From assembly GCA_025769875.1 (NCBI GenBank), contig JAGFNK010000028.1:62001-126000 (forward strand): a stretch of 64,000 bases of DNA, written 5' to 3'. The notes beneath the pieces were generated by a model. The model was not told the origin of the DNA. It saw nothing but the letters and a program-made list of their open reading frames with translations, and made no database searches. The first letter of the stretch is position 1. Every line of letters starts with the position of its first letter. A program made the translations under genes and the position numbers. Source of the DNA: Russula earlei (Eukaryota; Basidiomycota; Agaricomycetes; Russulales; Russulaceae). Shown one piece after another: positions 47,316 through 58,701 of the stretch.

Positions 47316-48063
47316 TAAGTGAAAGAAAAGAAAACACACAAACAACTTAACTAAAATCGCGCGCAGGGGAAAACACATGTTGCTTGAAGGTAAAGTACGC
47401 TTGAACCGAAAGCGAGCTCCCGCACACAGGAAATGGTATTTCAGGGGATGGGCACATCACAGAAAATGAAAGTGCGACCCTCTCCCTAGGTCTCGCCAAT
47501 GTGCGTTTCAGGTTTCCTTTTACTTGCGCAATCTCACTGTCACAGTGACAAGTACAACCATGCTTGGTGTCTTCAATGAGTGTCTTATGCATTCTGTGCA
47601 TTACCCTTCCCCCCCTTTTTTTCGCTTTTCATTTTTTTGTCACTCCCCTCTGCTTTCCTTTGCACAGGCTTCGTGTGGCTTCAAAACATTGAACACATGT
47701 TCACATCTCAACTCACCTGTACTCTGGTGCTGTCTTCTGCATCGTCCTTGATGCCTCCTCTTACCGCGACAAAGCCACCGACACCACTGTCCAAGTCCAA
47801 GAAACGAGAGAAGGTGGCCCTCGCTCCTGGGCACAGGCCGATGAACAGTGAACAGGTGCATTATTCCTTTTCGTTTTTGTGCACTCTCTCATACTCTCCA
47901 GCCTTTCGTCAAGTGCTCAGGGGGAGAAATGGACATATGGAGCAACGATGAGATGCCACTTAGAATGCATACACAAATGACGATGATGGCTACAGGCGCA
48001 GTCCCAAGAAGTGCCGCGCGTGAGAGCCGGAACAGCACTGCAGAGGCAAGTATCCAACTGTAG
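47316..48063 (+). other. Gene remnant abutting a Plavaka-type end
   Basis: Contains a possible two-exon reading: ATG at 47750 (MPPLTATKPPTPLSKSKKRE, Lys/Pro-rich) to a GT donor near 47855 and an AG near 47919. A second frame ends with TAG at 48061-48063 (SAARESRNSTAEASIQL). The TAG is followed by AAAAATATTAGTTAGCG, exactly as the DUF6532 stop in the large Plavaka element is followed by the same sequence. So this is probably the 3' end of a cargo gene of another, inverted Plavaka-like copy. The family is not recognised. Confidence 0.4.
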
Positions 48064-48065
48064 TT

Positions 48066-48436
48066 CAAAAATATTAGTTAGCGTTGATATGTGAAATATA
48101 TATTGTTTCCTGACATTTGTGTGAATTTAAGTGCCTGAGTTGTTTATCATAACAATGTTGCAATCAGTAGAACATAAGCATGTGGTTGGCTACATAGGTA
48201 TGGTTGATGATGGGAAGAAATGTATATTTATGTTGTTGATATAACATTGTATGATTTATGTAGCATTGGTAGAAGAAATGTAGTCAATGGTGCTCTATAT
48301 AACCCTGGTGGTGGCTATATAGAGTTTGGTGGTTGCTATGTAGCCATGAAACCTCAATGGTTGTAAAGTTGCTACAGATGCTATGGTAGCTATATAGTGC
48401 TACATAGCATTTTCGTTTTTTCCTGATGTTAGTGGC
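48066..48436 (-). repeat. Terminal region of a second Plavaka-like element, inverted
   Basis: About 370 bp complementary to 50522-50905 (shared AAAAATATTAGTTAGCG, GCAACATTGTTATGATAA reversed, CTATATAGTGCTACATAGC). It ends TTTTTTCCTGATG at 48436, the same terminus as the 8.5-kb element. Its terminus faces right and that of the large element faces left, so they are ends of two different copies, not TIRs of one. Confidence 0.8.
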
Positions 48437-48833
48437 AACCCTTTTAGCAATAAAGGACTATATTATAGCCCCTCTAAGGACCCCTTAGGATGACTCTAAG
48501 TGTCCTACAAGAGGCACTAACAAGACACTAAAAGCCCTACAACATGTTATTAGACTAACTCTAATAACTACAGAATGAACTACAATGCGATACTAAGGAC
48601 CTTAATATAAGTATTAGGGTTGACTCTAATGACCCTAATAGAACTATATAAGGGGCCTTATAAGCAACTCTATTTCCTGAACCAAACTACAAGTCCTCAA
48701 ATGACTGGCCCTAAACTAACTAACAGTAAATGAATCAGGTGCTTAGCATGTGTACTAAGACAGTGAACACATGGATAGTAAAGGCCCTTACTCATCAATA
48801 GGAGCCTTCTTACTCAGCAGCTTACTGAGCATG

Positions 48834-49128
48834 TGTTGTGAAATGCAACCACAGATAGAGGGACCTCAGAGGAGGTGCTTAGTCATTGCCACCCTCTTGG
48901 GTCTGACTTGTGGGTTCAACACTATGTGACCCAACCTGGGGACCTCAGAGGAGGGGGTTGACATGCGCTCACATGATTCCCTTATATCCTGGTGCAATTA
49001 AGAAAATGGCCAGACTGGGGATTGAACCCAGGACCTCCCGGATATATACCAGGTGCTTTAACCACTGAGCTACCTAGCCTTGGGTACAGTGAAGTGGATT
49101 AATCTATATGACAGATTGTATATCCAAC
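48834..49128 (-). mobile_element. 295-bp tRNA-containing insertion (SINE-like)
   Basis: Present in LTR-C copy 1 and absent from copy 2 (51598-52448), so the empty site is known. It is flanked by the direct repeat AGCATG (48828-48833 and 49129-49134). In minus orientation it has about 49 bases, a complete tRNA-like cloverleaf (49007-49079), then about 170 bases including two copies of GGACCTCAGAGGAGG (plus strand 48861 and 48940). No poly(A) tail was seen. Confidence 0.65.
49007..49079 (-). tRNA. tRNA-like sequence, anticodon position UAU (possible pseudo-tRNA)
   Basis: 73 nt fold as a cloverleaf: acceptor GGCTAGG with TCTGGCC (two G-U pairs); D arm GCTC/AAGC with a C-A mismatch; anticodon arm CCTGG-TATATAT-CCGGG; T arm CTGGG-TTCAATC-CCCAG perfect; discriminator A. 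The A box TAGCTCAGTGG and B box GGTTCAATCC fit Pol III promoters and TTTT follows directly. Position 33 is A instead of the nearly invariant U, so a functional tRNA-Ile(UAU) is doubtful. Confidence 0.65.
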
Positions 49129-49513
49129 AGCATGACTGAGCATGCTCAGTAAGCATACCCTGACTTCTTACTCATCTGTCAATTGTGCTTGATAACAAGG
49201 TTGTGACTCGTTCCCTATTTAGCAGTTCTCTTGTAGTATATAAGCACTCAATAAAGTAGCAGACAGTCCTCAGACTGTCCATTTGTTTATGGCACTCTCT
49301 ACCCCTGGGATACTCCTTTAAGGACCATCCCCTTGTGACCATTCTGGCCTATTCCCTGCATACCTGCTCAACTCTACCAGTAACCATACCTCTTTGGTAC
49401 CTGGTACTGCTTTGGACTCTACTTCTTTCCCATGCCATCTTGGACATCTACCAACTCGTCTTTGAACTTATCCCTCACTCTTGAACTGGATTGTTCAACA
49501 GTGATTCTTGACA

Positions 49514-49677
49514 GTACTAGGAAGGGTCTATTGGCCATAACCTGTTTAGCATAAAACACTTCGACCGCTGCAGGGATCCTTACTCTTTACAATGGGAACC
49601 AGCCTGTTCATCAGAACACATTTTTACTATCAACTCGACTTCAGGCTTGAGAACTGACATGGCTCATTACCGTGACA
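49514..49677 (+). repeat. Gypsy-B LTR, 3' fragment
   Basis: 164 bp matching the last part of the Gypsy-B LTR (from GTACTAGGAAGGG to CCGTGACA). It directly abuts the LTR-C end. About 115 bases of LTR-C-like sequence follow (49678-49792). Confidence 0.8.
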
Positions 49678-49792
49678 TCTGGACCATGCTCTTCACCAAC
49701 TTTGTTCTCAAACTCAGTCAACTCATCTCCAAGCTCCTCTCTCACTCTTGAACTGGATTGTTCAACAGTGAGCTCTGATGACATTGTGCTAC

Positions 49793-50521
49793 TGTTACAA
49801 CATTTTCCTTTTACATTTACTTTTTATCTTTTGCTATGGACTGCTTGCCTTTGTACATCCCTTTACTTACTGGTCTCATGATCTCTTATGTCTTGTGATC
49901 TCTTTTGTGTTATCATGTGATCCATACACGTCCAGGTAACACTGGATTGCTGTTACTTTCCCTTTGTTTGGTTTTCTTTCCCTTTATACTCACTTCTTAG
50001 TTTCAACTGTGCAATGCTGTGCACCTACTGTGCAGCACAGTCATTTGGTTCTGACTCATTCGTGGCCTCATTTCTATGACTCCTACTTATTATGACTCCT
50101 ACTATACTTGTAGCACAGTCAAAGTGCAGCTACTGCTGTGCTTCTCCTGTATATATAAGCTCAGTACTTTGTGACCAAAGCCCTAAGCTTGGTCTCTTGT
50201 AGAATCCAACCTACTCTTGTCCAACACATTTGCCTGCAACCCACACAACTCCTAATCCTCAAACCACATCCACCTCTCCATTTCATCAACTCTTCACACA
50301 AACACACCATCCACCATCTACTCTTCACCTTTCCCTTCCTCTCCTAAGAGTCTCTCTTCACTCTATTGAGAAGAGCTCTCCTCCTTCCAGACATACCTTC
50401 CTCTCTCTGCGTGTTCAAGGTCTACAACGGACTTGAATGCATATAGCTAGTGGAACCAACCCTAGTCTATCCCACTACAAACTTACCCTAGCTTCTACAT
50501 GGACCAAGTCGTACTAGGAAG
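49793..50521 (+). repeat. Solo Gypsy-B LTR, left part
   Basis: Begins TGTTACAACATT after GCTAC (49788-49792) and continues to CTAGGAAG, where the Plavaka element is inserted. The remainder of the LTR is at 59048-59197. The two parts total 879 bp against 883 bp for the copy at 36698-37580. Confidence 0.9.
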
Positions 50522-51597
50522 CATCAGAAAAAAACGAAAATGCTATGTAGCGCTATATAGCTACCATAGCGTCTGTAGCAACTTTACAACCATCGAGGTT
50601 TCATGCCTACATAGCAACCACCAAACTCTATATAGCCGCCGCCAGAGTTATATAGAGCACCATTGACTACGTTTCTTTTACCAATGCTACATAAATCATA
50701 CAATGTTACATCAACAACATAAATATACGGTTCTCCCCATAGTCAACCATAGTCAGGAGTGCTACAGAAGCCTATGTAGCCAACCACACGCCTATGTTCT
50801 ACCAATTGCAACATTGTTATGATAAACGACTCAGGCACTTGCATTCACAAAAATGTCAGGAAACAATGTATATTTCACACATCAACGCTAACTAATATTT
50901 TTAAACTACTCGACATCTTCATCGTCGCTCCAGTCAACACCATTCTGATGTTCTTCGATCGCCTTCTTGACGGCATCCTCAGACAGTGAGTTCTGGTGTG
51001 AGCGCAACCCTTCTTCAGCATCAAACTTTCCGTAGACACTGTCAAGTTATTAGCACAGTTCATTTGAAGGTGATGGATACAGACCAGCCACCAGTGAATA
51101 TTGCCTTCTGCAACGCCGGCAGGATACCAAGGTCCTTCGTAGCTTGGTCAAAACTTTGGAGCATCTCATGTGCGTCCTCGAAAACATGCTTGTAGTCTGC
51201 CACTGTGAAGGCGACAGGGCTGTATGACCCGGTTCTCCATTCATCGAGGGCGCATTCCATCTATAAGTTCAATAAATATGGCTTAGCAAGGGCAACATTT
51301 GGAAATTTCACCGCAGACAATGTGAGCGCAATGGCAACCAGTAGGAACGGATCATATCGATCACGGAATATAACGGCGTCAGGCTTGCTTTTTGATGAAT
51401 TTCGGAACCAGACTTTGTTGATTATGTCTTGGATTGCACGGCTCTTCAAAAAACCACTCCACCCTGTTGTTTGCTGTGGGAAACCCTGGTCAACAGCGCA
51501 ACATGAAATGTTAGTACACTGACTGGCAACGTACCCGATAAACGTAGGTGAAATCACGCTTGAGCTCAGCCACTCGAGTGCGTTGGTTGGCAATGAC

Positions 51598-52448
51598 TGT
51601 CAAGACTCACTGTTGAACTATCCAGTTCAAGAGCGAGGGATAAGCTCGAAGACGAGTCGATAGGCGTCCAAGACGGCGTGGGCGAGAAGTAGAGTCCAGA
51701 GTAATAACAGATACTAGAGAGGTATTGTTACTGTGAGAGTTGAGCAATCACGCAGGGAAGAGGCCAGGATAGTCACAAGGGGATGGTCCTTAAAGGAGTA
51801 TCCCAGGGAAGGAGAGTGCCGTAAACAAATGGACAGTCTGAGGACTGTCCGCTACTTTATTGAGCGCTTATATACTACAAGAGAACTGCTAAATAGGGAA
51901 CAAGTCATAACTTTGTTATCAAGCACCATAGAGTGATGAGTAAGAAGTCGGAGGACGCTTACTGAGCATGCTTGGTCATGCTCAGTAAGCTGCTGAGTAA
52001 GAAGCTTCTCTTGATGAGTAAGAGCTTCCATTGTCCACGTGTTCACTGCTTTTAGTGCACGTGCAAGCACCTGATTCATTTCCTGTTAGTTAGTTTAGGG
52101 CCGGTCATTTGAGGACTTGTAGTTTGGTTAGGAATAGTGTTATCTTATAGGGCCCTTATATAGTTCTATTAGGGTCCTTAGAGTCGACCCTAATACTTCT
52201 ATTAAGGTCCTTAGTGTTGCCTTATAGTTCGTTCTATAGTTATTAGAGTTGGTCTAATAACGCGTTGTAGGGCCTTTGATACCAGGTTAGTACTTATTGT
52301 AGAGTTCCTAGGGTCGTTCCAAAGGGTCCTTAGGAAGGCCCTAATGCTGTCTTTTGTTGCTAGAAGGGTTGCCTTTAAGTGGGGCTTGCTGTATGTCGAT
52401 TGTGCCGAGAATCGCTCGCGCAACAATGCGCGCGCGATATTGTGGACA
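51598..52448 (-). repeat. LTR family C, copy 2, inside the DUF6532 gene
   Basis: 851 bp in minus orientation, TGTCCACAATATCG to GTCTTGACA, with TATATAAG and AATAAAG motifs near the 3' part. A matching target duplication was not found (flanks ATGAC and CCTCT), so it may be an unusual solo LTR or a recombined remnant. It gives the empty site for the tRNA-containing insertion in copy 1. Confidence 0.78.
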
Positions 52449-53007
52449 CCTCTACTCACCCCTTTTGCTCGTGTGAACAGGGTGACACCATAGAGGCTGG
52501 GTTTCCTCCTATAAGGAAGGGTCCTTCAAGGGCCCTCATCGGAGAATGGTTCATGACAATGACGGTCGGATTGTATGTGTGTTGGAAGTTGAAAATGTTG
52601 GCCACCGCGTCTTTGGCCTTGGTCTTGACATCACCGCGAAGATGGCCGGATCGCGCCGTGATCTATGTGGCCCATGTATAATCTAAACAAATAGAATGTA
52701 TATATTCACTCACTATGCGCAGATGATTCACATTGGGAACCATGTCAACGTCCTTCTCCTTGCATCCTGCCTTCCATGCGGCCTTGGCCCAGTTTGTTTC
52801 AGTGACCATGTCGGGATAGCTATTCATCATGCTGAGGTCAGCACGATAGTGAGTAATCGCAGCACTGATGACATCCTGGATGTCCGCTCCAAAGTCCTTG
52901 GCCTTTGGGCGCCCATCGACTAAGTGTACCCGCCTGACTTTGTGCGCAGGGCCAGGGTCCAAGTCTGACGAATGGACTGAGGGGTGGGAGTTTGGGCATT
53001 GGTGGGG

Positions 53008-53190
53008 GAAGACAACAGAGCTAGTGCGTCCGCGTTGAGAGGCGACAGAGCTAGTGCGTCCGCGTTGAGAGGCGACAGAACTAGTGCGTCTGCGTCGAGA
53101 GGCTACAGAACTGGTGTGTCCGCATCGGGAGACAGCAGAACTGGTGTGTCTGCGTTGAGAGCCAGACCTGGTGAGTCCACGTTGGGAGAT
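53008..53190 (-). repeat. 30-bp coding minisatellite in the DUF6532 gene
   Basis: About six units of 30 bp (e.g. GACAGAGCTAGTGCGTCCGC on the plus strand, start of a unit), decaying toward the right. They encode ten-residue Ser/Arg repeats such as RTSSVASQRG. The two units nearest 53030-53080 are virtually identical. Confidence 0.85.
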
Positions 53191-53974
53191 AACAAAATTT
53201 GAGTGTCGGCATTTTCGGGATGTCGCTTCCTCTGGATCGCCATGTTCTGGAGAAGGAGAACTGTGGGGCCTCCTCGAATATGTGTGTCGTATGCGTGGCC
53301 AGGGTATTACCTGTTCTGGCTCATCTCCTGAAGAAATGGGGGACGAGCCATTGGCATCCTCCTTGTCATATCCACCCTGGTCAGTATAGGTTTCAAGGGA
53401 GTCGTCACGTTCGGTAGGGTATACACCCTGGTCAGTATCGCTTTTGTCACGTTCGATAGGGTCCTCTGCACTTTCACTCCTTGATGTTTGCCCAGCAACC
53501 TGCACCTCTGGATGGCGGCGGGGTGAACGTCTCACCACAACCGCCATTGGAGGTGGTGGTATCACCGAGTTGCACAAACTCAGATGTGGGCGGTTGGACC
53601 CATAAAAATGTATCTGCAAACGTGAATACCTGTGCAATGTAAACGAGTTTTGTACATACCGAGTCATCCTCTTCAACAGGGGGACGTGAGCGTTCAGTGG
53701 GTTTTGGAGTTGGAGCTGGACATCTGGTGAATGTCAAGAATACAGGATATCCAAATCACTTACTGACGTTCTCCCGCTGCAGCTCCTTCTGCTTCCTCTT
53801 CGCCGCATTCATGGCTTTCTTTGTTGCCTTCTTAGCCTTGTCTGTCTTGTGGGCCTCCTCTTCGTCAACTACAATACATGAGCTGGTGTCATATCATGAT
53901 GAGAGGAGAATCTACTTACTCAAGACCTGCACTTTGGTTGTGGGGCGGCGTGAACAAGTTATACGTTGATCCAT

Positions 53975-54184
53975 GAAGCCAGGTGAAAGGGTTGTGATGA
54001 TGGTTACGATACAAGGTGCGCGTGTTGTTTTTTTTTACCTCGTGCCTGGCCATGCATCGCGTACGTCAAACATCAACATCCTGTCACATGGTTGCATAAC
54101 GGATTCTGCAGAGTGCGGAAATGGAAAAAAGGAAACTTGAAGCTCCCAGTGCACACTGGCAGTCATTCCATATCGGTACAATAC
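53975..54184. promoter_or_regulatory. Divergent promoter of DUF6532 and Plavaka transposase genes
   Basis: 210 bp between two divergent start codons, with a T-run near 54027-54036. Shared control of the two genes is inferred from the arrangement only. Confidence 0.45.
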
Positions 54185-57100
54185 ATGACACGCCAGAGAT
54201 GCCTTCTATGTAAGAAGGCCTTCAAAACAACACAGTCTCTCAGGCTCCATCTTTCATGGCTGGAGAAATGCAGCATGGCATGGCAACAACTCACCAACGA
54301 CGACCTGCCCCACCGGGATGCTTACATAGATGCCACGCCGTTCAGTCGCAGCATTTTCTTTGACCCAGAACACAATGATCACCATCAGCCATCCTCTGTG
54401 TATCACCCACTAGAAACCTCCCTTGAGCAAAATGAGCCATCGGCAAAAAGGGCTCGCACAGAAACTCAGTTGACGGCTGATGAATGCCGCGCAGGGCGCT
54501 ATGTAGAGCCATATCCAGCCATGGTCGCTGAGAATTTAGGAACAGCTCTCACCCCATTCCAGGAGCGAGGCGAGGCGCTACAGAAATCAGGGTTGCCTCC
54601 ATGGGCACCATTTGAAGATACGGACGAATGGGAGCTTGTCAATTGGCTCATAAACCGAGTCAACAAGACTGGAACAGATGAATTTCTGAAGCTGGGATTG
54701 GTAAGTCCAACTACGCACTTGGTGACTCAGTCCTAACGTAAAATATACATAGACGATGAAATGCTTCCAACTCGTGTACAAAAGTGCATACTCCTTTTTC
54801 AAAAAAATCGATACACTTCCGGCAGGGTCTCTGTGGCACACAGAGACCTTCAGCTTCACTGGGGATCTACTGGACGAGAATGGAGAGCCGACACAAGATC
54901 ATTTTGAATTGTGGTATCGAAATTCTCTACAATGCGTTGAAGAGCTTATATCAAACCCAATGTTTGAAAAGTATATATCCTATGTCCCGGAGTGCATCTA
55001 TGAGGACAGCACAGGGAACACGCGTGTATATGATGAAATGTGGACTGCGGATTGGTGGTGGGAAATGCAGGTGCGTTCGTTTTAGACACCATCCCAGGTT
55101 TATCAGTCTTATGTCACATTAGGATAAAATCCCTTCAGGCGGCGTCATGTGCCCAGTCATCCTTGCATCCGATAAGACACAGTTATCAGGTTTCTCAGGT
55201 GGCCATCAAGCCTACCCATTATATCTTACCCTCAGGAACATCAGCAAGAGTGTTCGCCGCAAATCTTCAAATCACGCAGTATCCCTCATAGGCTACATCC
55301 CTACCAGCGAGATTACCTGCTTCTCAGACCCACAAATACCAAAGTACCGACTCTTTCACGCATGCCTGAAGTGTTGAAAATAGACGCAGTATGTGTGATT
55401 AGATAGCAGCAGATGATAAGATCGCAGGCAGATCTATCAGACAATAGTTCAGTTTGGTTGACACAAAACTAATATAAATAATGTACCTATCAGACAATAG
55501 CTACAACACGTCGTTAGTACTGTGAGATAAGATGTCATAGTGTAAATACTCACTTCAGTTTGGTTGACACAAAACTGAAGTGATCTACATACTTTGTGGT
55601 GTTCTTAAGTACCTGAGACCGCCACTAGATGCAGTACAGTTAACTACCATCACGGATCACTAAGTAAGTCCGAGGATCAGTTGTAAGTAGCTACCGATTG
55701 TTCTAAATCACTCTATCAATGTAACTAACGCGTGCTGCAGCGTATGAGCTGAGCCGGTGATGCCCGGTCCGGGTGATCCGATGCGTCAGCGCATCCGAGT
55801 TGTGATCACATCACAACACACCTGAGACTCTGGGCAGTGCAGATCTCAACATGAAGAAGATACTGGAACCGTTGAAAAGTGCTGGCAGCAACAGAACGAA
55901 GCTGATTTGTGCAGATGGTGTCATCCGCCGGATCTTTCCCATCCTCGCAGCATATGTGGGCAATCATCCAGAGCAATGCCTGGTTGCAGGCTGCAAGGAG
56001 AATCGATGCCCGATCTGTACCGTGCCTGCCAAGTCCCGAGGCGATGGATTTTTATTCCCATTACGGTCCCAGTTGTACACGGAACAGGTGTTACATCTCG
56101 AGGCTAATGGCCATCACCCTCCTGAGTTCTCAGAATGGGGCTTGCGCAAGGTCTTCTCGCCATTTTGGGCTGGCATGCCCCATACAGACATCTTTATGTG
56201 CATTTCCCCTGATATCCTCCATCAACTCTTTTTAGGTGTATTTTGTCACCTTTTGGAATGGTGTGCTCAGTTAATGGGTGCTAAACATTTGGACGAATGC
56301 TTTGAAGCTCTGCCGGTGTACTCGGGACTCAAACACTTCAAGCACGGTGTTTCTAACGTGTCGAAATGGACAGGGTGGGAGTATCACGACATGTCACGGA
56401 GTCTATTGGGCGTTATTTCTGGCAGCGTGGATCCCCGGGTGGTGCTCGTAGCCCGAGCACTGTTGGACTTCATCACATATGCAGGATACCGAAGGCATAC
56501 GACAAAAACTCTTCTGTGCATAGAACAGGCCTTGGAGGTGTTCCATTCACACAAATGTGTATTGATTGACCTTGGAGTGCACGAGCACTTCAATATTCCG
56601 AAAGTTCACTCAATGCAGCATTACGTGGCTGGAATTAAGTGTTTGGGCTCAGCTGACGGTTTCAACATGGAAAGCTCCGAACGCCTTCACATAGATTATT
56701 CCAAGCGTGCCTTCAAGGCCTCCAATCATCGCGATTACATTATGCAAATGGCTCGGTGGATTCAACGCCAGGAAGCTATGTTTATCAATAAACAATTCTT
56801 AGCATGGTCCCTTAAAACATCGTCCCCGGAGTCGGAATCTACAAATATGACCGCGTGTTTCATTACATATTCAATTGCCAAGAAACCACCCCACTACATC
56901 TCAGTTCGGACTCTGGCAATGGAATACAATGCCCCGGACTTCGTCAACACATTGCAGGATTTCCTCCAGAAGATTGATATACCCGGTCGATTCACCGTGC
57001 CAAATGTCTATGACTGGTTCAATATCTACAAACTGATTCATATCAACTGGTCAGCAACAATGGATTCAGACATAGAATCATACCATGTCAACGCATTTCC

Positions 57101-57600
57101 TGAGCGCCCTAACAGTGGCCATGGACAACGTTCGGGATCGAAATTTGATACAATTCTTGTCACCGAAAGCGGAAATAGGCCCCAGACATCTAAGGGGTTT
57201 CAAGGTACGTCTCATATTTGCAACAGAATCATGATCATTTATTGTAAATGAAGGGCTTCGCTTGGCATGGATTCATGTTATTTTCGAACTCCCCAAGCAC
57301 CTAGGGGCTTTCCCTCATCCATTGGCTTACATTCATTGGTTTCGTCCATTCACCAATGTGGATCCCACAACACATATGCATCAAGTCGTCCTGTCAACTA
57401 GAAACCACATGCCATATTCAGAAGTGATCAGCATGAAATGAATATGGCAAAGTTGTGTCTTAATCCCACAGTTTAGCTCAAACCGAGTTCCCTCGTCGTG
57501 GACAAGAGAAGGTCACCATATACAAGCCATCCCAAAGTATTATCTTGGGAGGCACCTAGATCGAAATATGTTTCAAATGTATGAGGAGAATGATGGATGA
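54185..57600 (+). pseudogene. Plavaka-family transposase, interrupted by LTR-D and a stop
   Basis: Starts MTRQRCLLCKKAFKTTQSLR, a C2H2-like finger (C..C...H....C). Intron GTAAGT near 54701 to TAG near 54750. Then WHTETFSFTGDLLDENGEP, PECIYEDSTGNTRVYDEMW, GGVMCPVILASDKTQLS (catalytic Asp region), GHQAYPLYLTLRNISKSVRR and KYRLFHACLK. An LTR-D copy interrupts, and coding resumes with KILEPLKSAGSNRTKLICAD, YVGNHPEQCLVAGCKENRCP, CISPDILHQLFLGVF and FNIPKVHSMQHYV, then GLRLAWIHVIFELPKHLGAF after an intron ending near 57253. An in-frame TGA at 57439-57441 cuts a conserved C-terminal block (IWQSCVLIPQF) that continues to 57600. These motifs match the Plavaka transposases of Agaricomycete CACTA-like elements. 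Confidence 0.85.
55394..55815 (+). repeat. LTR family D, solo copy inside the transposase gene
   Basis: About 422 bp, TGTGATTAGATAG to GATCACATCACA, with an internal duplicated TCAGTTTGGTTGACACAAAA block (55449 and 55556). The 3' third matches 30570-30716. No clear target duplication was seen, so the boundaries are approximate. Confidence 0.7.
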
Positions 57601-58701
57601 GTAGCCCATGAGTTCATAGAAACGTGGATATGGCTAGTTACATCACGCGCTTCAAGTTCCCTCAGACCAGCAGCGTTCATGTGTTCGTTGATCAGTGAAG
57701 CGAGCAAAAAGGGGGAGCAGGAGACTGCACAGAACTGTCATTCGAAACCGTAGCTACCAGTCATTAAATACTGTGGCAAAGGCAGAGGAAAAGCAGGTAA
57801 TCAAGAGAGCAGAGGGATAGAGGACGCGAGACAAGATGAGTAAGTAGGTGAGTATGACGTCGCGACAGAACGTGAACCAGAATCGAGGCATAAGAGATTC
57901 TACACTAACCAGAACGAGGCAAGTGTTTAGCGAAATTGGAGAGTAAGTAAACGAGACAGGATGGGAATTCATAGCAGTACAGTATATCAGTCAAGAGCGT
58001 ACCAAAAGCCTATTCCTCCGACTGCGAGTCCGCGAGCGCGGGGCAGTGCGACGATGACGACAGGGCGAGGCGCAGTGGGCAGCGAGCCCTCGGGTAGAGC
58101 AGTGATGATGAAGACGAATGCGTCATACTGGTCCGTGCGTAGACACGAGGGGGGGGTGAGGAGAATGATTCATAGCATTTTGCAGAGGAGTGAGAATCCG
58201 ATGAAAGGGGTTCAACGAGGGGCGAGAGCATAATGACGAGGGGAAGGGAAGAGTGTCGCAGGTGGAGGAGACTAGTGGCAGAGGGGATGGATGAGAACAA
58301 AGGAGGGCGAGATGCGGGCGAACGGCAATGATGTTGTGCTGTAGGTCGATGCTTGGAGGAGCCGAGCTCCGACTCCAAGACCGACGGGGGAGGCGTTGAG
58401 CGGCGAGGCGAGTGACGTCGGAGGCGATCGAACTGAGCCGTTGTCGCCATTCCTGGGCATAGAGTGGGCAACGCGAGGGGATGACGTCGAAAGGGGAGCA
58501 CGAGATGGAAGGAGAAAGAGGGGAAAGGAGTGGCGATAGTTGGTGGGGAGGAAAGAAGGGGTGAGGCGAGAGCGAGAGCAAGGGAACTTGAAGTGCGGGA
58601 GGTGCAAGGTGCTGATATGAGTCACGTCAGTTTCCGGGCCAGCAGACTCACAACACACCTTACATCAGTAAGATACATAGTGCAATATAAAAACCAACTG
58701 T
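57601..58701. other. 3' non-coding part of the Plavaka element
   Basis: No gene is supported. From about 57960 to 58600 the plus strand is purine-rich and produces long Ser/Pro-rich frames on the minus strand that resemble composition artefacts, like those at 22.1-23.3 kb. Confidence 0.45.

Larger units (their letters stand above)
48437..49513 (+). repeat. LTR family C, copy 1 (5'-truncated)
   Basis: Plus-strand copy of the sequence at 51598-52448. Shared blocks: GTATTAGGGTTGACTC, CTAACTAACAG before AATGAATCAGGTGCTT, AGTATATAAG...CTCAATAAAGTAGC (TATA and AATAAA), and a CTTGACA end at 49513. The first 85 bases are missing at the junction with the Plavaka-like end. It is interrupted by the tRNA-containing insertion. 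Confidence 0.8.
50906..53974 (-). pseudogene. DUF6532-family gene carried by the Plavaka element, interrupted by an LTR
   Basis: Starts at ATG 53972-53974. Exons near 53920-53974 and 53766-53872 give MDQRITCSRRPTTKVQVL plus a Lys-rich helix EEEAHKTDKAKKATKKAMNA. Then comes a Ser/Arg-rich region with 10-residue repeats (SSVASQRGRT type). The DUF6532 domain follows: DFGADIQDVISAAITHYRAD, WAKAAWKAGCKE, GDVKTKAKDAVANIFNF (about 52600-52660). After the inserted LTR-C come KRDFTYVYR, AIQDIINKVWFRNSS, VAIALTLSAVKF and MECALDEWRTGSYSPVAFT, ending WSDDEDVE with the stop at 50906-50908. The domain occurs widely in Agaricomycetes; its biochemical function is not established. The LTR-C copy separates the two halves of the domain, possibly within an intron (GTGAGT at the left edge). 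Confidence 0.78.

Noticed and set aside
48066..50905. Inverted repeats read as the TIRs of one 2.8-kb transposon enclosing the LTR-C and Gypsy-B fragments
   Set aside because: The recognisable termini (CATCAG/CTGATG) are on the inner sides and face each other, so they must be ends of two separate elements extending outward.
51598..52448. Target-site duplication for LTR-C copy 2
   Set aside because: Flanks ATGAC and CCTCT do not match, so no duplication is claimed.
58010..58658. Minus-strand Ser/Pro-rich frames of 128-163 codons
   Set aside because: Same composition effect in the non-coding 3' part of the Plavaka element; three overlapping frames are equally open.
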